A stretch of DNA of 9,862 nt from Proteobacteria bacterium UBA3588 (GTDB lineage Bacteria > Pseudomonadota > Gammaproteobacteria > Thiohalomonadales > Thiohalomonadaceae): positions 1-9,862 of the forward strand of contig DFMR01000144.1 in the NCBI GenBank assembly GCA_002376325.1. The letters are read 5' to 3'. The notes below the pieces were generated by a model that did not search any database, was not told the origin of the DNA, and was given only the letters and a program-made list of their open reading frames with translations. Below are positions 6,173-9,862 of the stretch, piece after piece (positions within the stretch are counted from its first letter, which is position 1; each line of letters starts with the position of its first letter). The position numbers and the translations under genes are program-made.

Positions 6173-6778
6173 ATGCGGCGCACGTTTATCCTGTTGGCCA
6201 CGCTGCTGTTCGTTGCGGCAAGCAGTGCCGCCGTGGCCGACCCGAACCACCCGCTGGTACGGCTGGTCACCAGCAAGGGCGACATCGTACTGCAACTGGA
6301 CCGCACCAAGGCGCCCAAGACCGTGGCCAATTTTCTACGCTATGTACGCGAGGGCTTCTACAACGGCACCATTTTCCACCGCGTCATCGACGGATTCATG
6401 ATTCAGGGCGGCGGTTATACTGCCGATTTTTCCGAGAAGCCGACCCACGCGCCGATCGCAAACGAAGCGGATAACGGCCTGCATAACATCGTCGGCACCA
6501 TCGCCATGGCGCGCACCATGGACCCGCAATCCGCCACTGCGCAGTTCTTCATCAATGTGGCCAACAACGATTTCCTCGATTTTCGCGCCAAGACTCCGCG
6601 CGGCTGGGGCTATGCGGTGTTCGGTCGCGTGATCAAGGGCATGGATACGGTACGACGCATCAAGGATACCGCCACCGGTCCCGGCGGACCGTTCCCGCGC
6701 GACGTGCCGCAGCAGACGATTCTCATCAAGAAGGCGCTGGTCGAAGCCGATGCCACAAATAAGTCAGGAGCCCATTAA
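6173..6778 (+). CDS. ppiA: Exported peptidyl-prolyl cis-trans isomerase, cyclophilin type
   Basis: This 201-residue cyclophilin catalyses cis-trans isomerisation of proline peptide bonds, probably on folding proteins in the periplasm. Residues 1-22 form a Sec signal peptide: basic RR, a hydrophobic stretch (FILLATLLFVAASS) and AVA before Asp23. The cyclophilin domain follows, with FHRVIDGFMIQGGG (68-81) giving the catalytic Arg70 plus Phe75 and Gln78, then MARTMDPQSATAQFFINV. The ATG at 6173 follows AAGGGG and starts the signal peptide directly; an in-frame ATG at 6140 lies within the promoter and would bury the signal. The stop directly abuts the ATG of the next cyclophilin, and the two are plainly tandem relatives. 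A Gly/Pro-rich stretch near residue 170 (TATGPGGPFPRD) replaces a shorter turn in the partner. Confidence 0.95.
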   Translation: MRRTFILLATLLFVAASSAAVADPNHPLVRLVTSKGDIVLQLDRTKAPKTVANFLRYVREGFYNGTIFHRVIDGFMIQGGGYTADFSEKPTHAPIANEADNGLHNIVGTIAMARTMDPQSATAQFFINVANNDFLDFRAKTPRGWGYAVFGRVIKGMDTVRRIKDTATGPGGPFPRDVPQQTILIKKALVEADATNKSGAH

Positions 6779-7273
6779 ATGATTAAACTGCACACCAGCC
6801 AAGGCATCATTACCATCGAACTGGACGCCGCCAAGGCGCCCGTTACGGTAGAAAACTTCCTGCGCTACGTACGCGAAGGCTTTTACCAAGACACCATTTT
6901 CCACCGCGTCATCGGCAACTTCATGATCCAGGGCGGCGGCCTCAGCGCCAACATGGTGAACAAAGCGACCCATGAACCGATCAAGAACGAAGCGGACAAC
7001 GGCCTGACCAACGAGCGCGGCACCATCGCCATGGCGCGCACCGCCGACCCGCATTCGGCCACCGCCCAGTTCTTCATCAACGTCGCCGATAACGGCTTCC
7101 TCAACCATCGCGCACCCACCCAGGACGGCTGGGGCTATTGCGTGTTCGGCAAGGTCGTCGACGGCATGGACGTGGTCGATCGCATCAAGGCGGTACCCAC
7201 CAGCAACGCCGGCTTCCACCAGGACGTCCCCGTTGATCCGATCATCATCGAGAAGGTGGAAGAGGTCGAGTAA
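6779..7273 (+). CDS. ppiB: Cytoplasmic peptidyl-prolyl cis-trans isomerase B
   Basis: The 164-residue single-domain cyclophilin has the size and sequence of PpiB. FHRVIGNFMIQGGG supplies Arg43, Phe48 and Gln51, and MARTADPHSATAQFFINVADN and GWGYCVFGKVVDGMDVVDRI are family signatures. It lacks a signal peptide, so it acts in the cytoplasm. ATG follows the stop of the previous gene without a gap; its AGGAG (6765-6769) lies inside that gene, so translation is likely coupled. The core (FLRYVREGFY..TIFHRVI) is almost identical to that of the exported copy, which points to a tandem duplication followed by gain or loss of the export signal. ppiB next to lpxH is also the E. coli order. Confidence 0.97.
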   Translation: MIKLHTSQGIITIELDAAKAPVTVENFLRYVREGFYQDTIFHRVIGNFMIQGGGLSANMVNKATHEPIKNEADNGLTNERGTIAMARTADPHSATAQFFINVADNGFLNHRAPTQDGWGYCVFGKVVDGMDVVDRIKAVPTSNAGFHQDVPVDPIIIEKVEEVE

Positions 7274-7282
7274 GCCTCCACC
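7255..7282 (+). promoter_or_regulatory. Inverted repeat spanning the ppiB stop and lpxH start region
   Basis: GGTGGA (7255-7260) and TCCACC (7277-7282) form a perfect 6-bp stem enclosing the ppiB stop codon and the only GAGG (7262-7265) near the lpxH start. The stem ends one base before the lpxH ATG. Ribosomes finishing ppiB would melt it, so it could couple the translation of the two genes. This role is inferred. Confidence 0.35.
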
Positions 7283-7283
7283 G

Positions 7284-7991
7284 ATGGCGACCCTGTTCAT
7301 CTCCGACCTGCATCTGCAGGGGGAGCGCACGGCGGCCGATGCGCTGTTGCGCCGTTTCCTTGCGCAGCGCGCGGCCGCGGCCGATGCACTGTACGTTCTC
7401 GGCGATCTATTCGAGGCCTGGCTCGGCGACGACTTCGTGCCGCCGGAATATCAGGATGCCGTCGATGCGTTGCGCACGCTCACCGACAGCGGCGTGCCGG
7501 TTTATCTGATGCACGGCAATCGCGACTTCCTGCTGGGCGAAGGTTTCGCCCGCCGCACCGGTTGCCGCCTGCTGGCGGACCCGACGGTAATCGATCTCTA
7601 CGGACGTCCCACCCTGCTGACGCACGGCGATCTGCTGTGCAGCGACGACCTCGCCTACCAGACGCTGCGCCGCGAGCTGCGCGCACCGCAATGGGCGGCG
7701 GCATTTCTGGCCAAGCCGCCGCAGCAGCGCCAGGAACTGGCGCAGCAACTGCGCGAGCAGAGCAGGCAGGAGGTGGGCCGGAAGGCCGCCTATCTGATGG
7801 ACGTCAACCCGACCACGGTGGAGAGCTATCTGCATGACTACGGGGTCAGCCGGATAATCCACGGCCATACCCATCGTCCCGCCATTCACACGCTTCCCCA
7901 CGGTGGCCAGCGGCTGACGTTGGGAGCCTGGGAGGAACAGGCCAGCATTCTGGTGTGCGACGAAGAGGGCTGCCGGCTGGAGACGTCCTAA
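7284..7991 (+). CDS. lpxH: UDP-2,3-diacylglucosamine diphosphatase
   Basis: LpxH cleaves UDP-2,3-diacylglucosamine to lipid X and UMP, the fourth step of lipid A synthesis, at the inner face of the cytoplasmic membrane. The 235-residue protein is a calcineurin-like phosphoesterase with all metal ligands at the E. coli positions: Asp8 and His10 (FISDLHL), Asp41 (LGDLFEAW), Asn79 (HGNRDF), His114 (LTHGDLLCSDD), and His195/His197 (HGHTHRP). The ATG at 7284 starts the conserved MATLFISDLH; a TTG at 7233 in frame is within ppiB and is rejected. The gap to ppiB is ten bases, with no good Shine-Dalgarno at normal distance, which suggests translational coupling to ppiB. No terminator is evident after the gene. 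Confidence 0.97.
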   Translation: MATLFISDLHLQGERTAADALLRRFLAQRAAAADALYVLGDLFEAWLGDDFVPPEYQDAVDALRTLTDSGVPVYLMHGNRDFLLGEGFARRTGCRLLADPTVIDLYGRPTLLTHGDLLCSDDLAYQTLRRELRAPQWAAAFLAKPPQQRQELAQQLREQSRQEVGRKAAYLMDVNPTTVESYLHDYGVSRIIHGHTHRPAIHTLPHGGQRLTLGAWEEQASILVCDEEGCRLETS

Positions 7992-7999
7992 GCCGCCAG

Positions 8000-8062
8000 A
8001 TGGATGTCGTAACCACCGAAAACACCGAATTCACCGAAAAGGTCCACAAACGGTTACCGTGA
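8000..8062 (+). pseudogene. Short 9-base repeat / possible remnant of a gene start
   Basis: Three copies of a 9-base unit beginning ACCGAA lie in tandem at 8015-8041 (third units AAC, TTC and AAG). In an ATG-started 20-codon frame they read TTENTEFTEKVHKRLP before a stop. From memory, such TE.TE.TEK leaders occur at the N-terminus of GxxExxY-family genes in environmental proteobacteria, where the body of the protein should follow; here a stop comes at once. It may be a decayed fragment, or simply a repeat. The rest of the gap to 8135 shows nothing I can name. Confidence 0.3.
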
Positions 8063-8135
8063 ACGAAGCGGTCGCGCCGCACAGCGCGTCCACATTATTT
8101 TCGCTCTCTTCGGGGGTTCCCTTCTGCCGGCGACG

Positions 8136-8855
8136 TTAAGGCATCGCCTGCGGCGTGTAGTGGCGGAAATTCGGCGGCAATACGAACAGCGATCGCTGCA
8201 CCGGATAGGCGGCGTTGAAATCCACCAACTGTTGTCCCCTGCCGTGCGGGTCCCACTCCTGGATCGGCAAACCGAACTTGAGCTGCCAGTCGGGCGCAAA
8301 GGTATTCAAGGCCAAATCGCAGGGTTCGTTCATGTCGGCGGGAATGCGCGGCAACACGCGCGCATTTTCCCCTGCCAGCACGAGGCGATAGGCGCGCAGC
8401 GCCTTGACGGCGTCCTCGAGCAGCCCTGCCACCGCCACCACCTGGTAGCACAACGCACCATTGACGCTGAGTCGATAGCGATGCGGCATTTTGCCGTCGA
8501 TCTCCGGCGCACCTTTGCCGTTCGGCACCTCCGCCTCCCCCATGTGCAACGGCAGCGGCGACTTGATGGTCACCGGCCGGGGGTGGATCTCCAGCACCGT
8601 GCCATCGCTATGGGTGACGCTGTAGATGGTGCGGCTGTCGCGATTGAACAACAGATAGTCGCCCTGGGCGCTGCCGTCGTCCATGCGCATATAGCGGGGC
8701 GTGACGAGGATGCGCGAGCTGTACGGCGCCAGGCCCGGCTCCTTCACCTGATACAACAGCATCGTCGCCGTCTGCTCGGCGAGCGCCGGCAACGCAACCA
8801 GCGAAAACAACAGTCCCGCCAACCAGCGGCGGCGCGTCATCGGCTTCACACTCAT
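8136..8855 (-). CDS. Exported protein of unknown function
   Basis: I do not recognise the family. The 239-residue protein starts with a signal peptide: basic TRRRW (7-11), a hydrophobic core (LAGLLFSLVALP) and ALA before Glu27. TRRRWLAG resembles a twin-arginine motif, but ordinary Sec export is equally possible. The mature part is rich in short polar and beta-prone segments (SSRILVTPRYMRMDDG, GDYLLFNRDSRTIYSV, DGTVLEIHP), which suggests a beta-sheet fold. It contains two cysteines, 136 and 179, that could form a periplasmic disulfide. It has no lipobox. The ATG at 8855 overlaps the stop of the DUF455 gene by four bases (ATGA), after a GGGGGG run, so the two are translationally coupled. The frame is open far upstream to 9320, but that part is an Arg/Gly-rich overlap of the DUF455 gene and is not credible. 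Confidence 0.75.
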   Translation of the reverse strand: MSVKPMTRRRWLAGLLFSLVALPALAEQTATMLLYQVKEPGLAPYSSRILVTPRYMRMDDGSAQGDYLLFNRDSRTIYSVTHSDGTVLEIHPRPVTIKSPLPLHMGEAEVPNGKGAPEIDGKMPHRYRLSVNGALCYQVVAVAGLLEDAVKALRAYRLVLAGENARVLPRIPADMNEPCDLALNTFAPDWQLKFGLPIQEWDPHGRGQQLVDFNAAYPVQRSLFVLPPNFRHYTPQAMP

Positions 8856-9655
8856 CCTCCCCCCTGCAGATACGACAATTCCGCCTCGGAAAAACCCGCG
8901 CGACGTCGCGCATCGAGGTGAAACGGCCCCTTTGGCGGAGCCTTCATATACTCGCCGATCAACACGCGGTAGCGGCCCTCCGGCTCGATGCCGCGCTGCG
9001 CGCAGAGATGTCGGAACCAGCGATCGCCGATCGCCACGTGCCCGACCTCGTCGCGCAGAATGATCTCCAGCAGGGCGACGCCCGCGCCGTCGCCCACTGC
9101 CTCCAGTTTGGCCTGGATCCCCGGATTGACGTCCAGCCCGCGCGCCTCCAGGCAGCGCGGCACCAAGGCCATGCGCACCAGCGGATCGTGGGCGGTCTTG
9201 AGCGCCATCTCCCACAGGCCGTTGTGGCCGGGCCAGTCGCCGTAACCGGCACCGAGGCCAGCGAGATGACGGTGCAGCAGTTCGAAGTGCTCCGCCTCCT
9301 CCACCGCCACCCGCACCCAATCGTCGTAATAATCGTCCGGCATGTCACGGAAGCGGTACACCGCATCCCATGCCAGGTTAATCGCGTTGAACTCGATGTG
9401 GGTCAGGGCGTGAAACAGGATCGCCCGCCCTTCGACGCTATCGGGTCGCCGGCGCGGCAGTTCACGCGGACGCACCAGCCGCAACCGCGCCGGCCGCCCC
9501 GGCTCGGTGATGGTAACGGCCGGTGTCGCGCTTGCGCGCCGCAACCTCCGCGCGCGCCAGGCGGCGGCGGCGCGCCGTGTCAGCGCCACTTTCTCTTCGG
9601 CCTCGCGGGAGAGCAGGCAGGTTAGCGCCGAATCGAACAGGTTGTCGTCTTTCAT
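8852..9655 (-). CDS. DUF455 family ferritin-like protein
   Basis: The 267-residue protein matches my knowledge of DUF455, an uncharacterised ferritin-like family distantly related to the tRNA hydroxylase MiaE. Likely metal ligands are visible: THIEFNAINLAWDAVYRF (helix 1 glutamate), VEEAEHFELLHRH (E-x-x-H), RCLEARGLDVNPG (family signature), and LRDEVGHVAIGDRWF (second E-x-x-H). There is no signal peptide, so it is cytoplasmic. Two in-frame ATGs compete: 9664 and 9655. I choose 9655 because the first lies inside the best -10-like element; neither has a Shine-Dalgarno. Residues 20-60 are strongly Arg/Ala/Pro-rich. It overlaps the exported-protein gene by four bases and lies about 50 bases after the glycerate kinase gene. 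The enzymatic role is unknown. Confidence 0.85.
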   Translation of the reverse strand: MKDDNLFDSALTCLLSREAEEKVALTRRAAAAWRARRLRRASATPAVTITEPGRPARLRLVRPRELPRRRPDSVEGRAILFHALTHIEFNAINLAWDAVYRFRDMPDDYYDDWVRVAVEEAEHFELLHRHLAGLGAGYGDWPGHNGLWEMALKTAHDPLVRMALVPRCLEARGLDVNPGIQAKLEAVGDGAGVALLEIILRDEVGHVAIGDRWFRHLCAQRGIEPEGRYRVLIGEYMKAPPKGPFHLDARRRAGFSEAELSYLQGGG

Positions 9656-9662
9656 GGCGCGC

Positions 9663-9670
9663 ATTGTATA
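9663..9670 (-). promoter_or_regulatory. -10-like element at the DUF455 gene start
   Basis: The minus strand reads TATACAAT, containing TACAAT (9668-9663), five of six bases of the -10 consensus. The next seven bases are GC-rich, so transcription would begin at or next to the ATG at 9655, giving a leaderless or nearly leaderless mRNA. There is no convincing -35 box. It would let the DUF455 pair be made apart from the glycerate kinase. Confidence 0.3.
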
Positions 9671-9707
9671 GCAGCACGAGGGGATACCTTAACTGTCGCG
9701 CAACGCA

Positions 9708-9862
9708 TCATGCCGTCTTCAGTGCCAGGATCACGTCCATCACGTTGCTGCCGGTAGGGCCGGTCTGAATCAGATCGCCGCTGGCCTCGAGGAAACGGCC
9801 GGCATCGGCAGCGGCGAGGCAGTCGTCGGCATTGAGACCGTCGAGCGCACCGCGCTCAATGG
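9708..9862 (-). CDS. Glycerate 2-kinase, MOFRL family, C-terminal end only
   Basis: Only the last 50 residues are in the window; the gene continues beyond its right edge. They read ALDGLNADDCLAAADAGRFLE, broken here as ALDGLNADDC and LAAADAGRFLEASGD, then LIQTGPTGSNVMDVILALK and a TGA stop. The AAADAGRFLEASGDL and TGPTGSNVMD segments are typical of the C-terminal domain of the GckA/TtuD type of glycerate kinase, which phosphorylates D-glycerate to 2-phosphoglycerate in glyoxylate and tartrate use. It is the upstream gene of the minus-strand group with the DUF455 and exported proteins; no terminator is seen in the gap to them. Confidence 0.85.
   Translation of the reverse strand, partial: IERGALDGLNADDCLAAADAGRFLEASGDLIQTGPTGSNVMDVILALKTA

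Noticed and set aside
8856..9320. 155-residue upstream extension of the exported protein frame
   Set aside because: The extension overlaps the DUF455 gene in another frame, is rich in Gly, Arg and Ala, and would hide the clear signal peptide.

Overview
The window is chromosomal DNA from a high-GC gammaproteobacterium. This rests on protein content and gene order. tRNA-Pro(TGG)-Arg(TCT)-His(GTG) next to folD, and cysS divergent from a cyclophilin-lpxH pair, resemble layouts I know from Pseudomonas and E. coli. lpxH indicates a Gram-negative cell that makes lipid A. No transposase, integrase, phage gene or CRISPR array is visible. It reads as mostly core chromosome with a few lineage-variable genes between conserved blocks.

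Layout. (1) 1-302, minus strand: three tRNA genes, the last (His) cut by the window edge, read from a well-formed stable-RNA-type promoter at 343-378 and perhaps a second one upstream. (2) 519-2210, plus strand: folD, then a 2-oxoglutarate/Fe(II) prolyl-hydroxylase-like oxygenase. (3) 2298-4217, minus strand: a ferritin-like diiron protein, preceded by a YeaD-type hexose-6-phosphate mutarotase. (4) 4349-4516, plus strand: a 55-residue protein gene with a very strong Shine-Dalgarno. (5) 4584-5993, minus strand: cysS. (6) 6173-7991, plus strand: a compact operon of a secreted cyclophilin (ppiA-like), a cytoplasmic cyclophilin (ppiB) and lpxH, starting at an extended -10 promoter. (7) 8000-8062: a short 9-base repeat that reads like the start of a lost gene. 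(8) 8136-9862, minus strand: the C-terminal end of a MOFRL-type glycerate 2-kinase, then a DUF455 ferritin-like protein overlapping by four bases an exported protein of unknown function.

How the genes fit together. folD, cysS and the tRNAs serve one-carbon metabolism and translation. The cyclophilins and lpxH serve protein folding and envelope assembly. The less conserved genes are notable for iron chemistry: one 2OG/Fe(II) oxygenase and two unrelated four-helix diiron proteins lie within about 8 kb, though not in one operon. I found no clear new defence or mobile system. The best candidates for new biology are the coupled pair of DUF455 protein and exported protein, the 55-residue Cys-Cys protein, and the diiron protein beside the oxygenase. 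No stretch longer than 300 bases lacks a gene; the longest gap, 303-518, holds the divergent promoters of the tRNA operon and folD.
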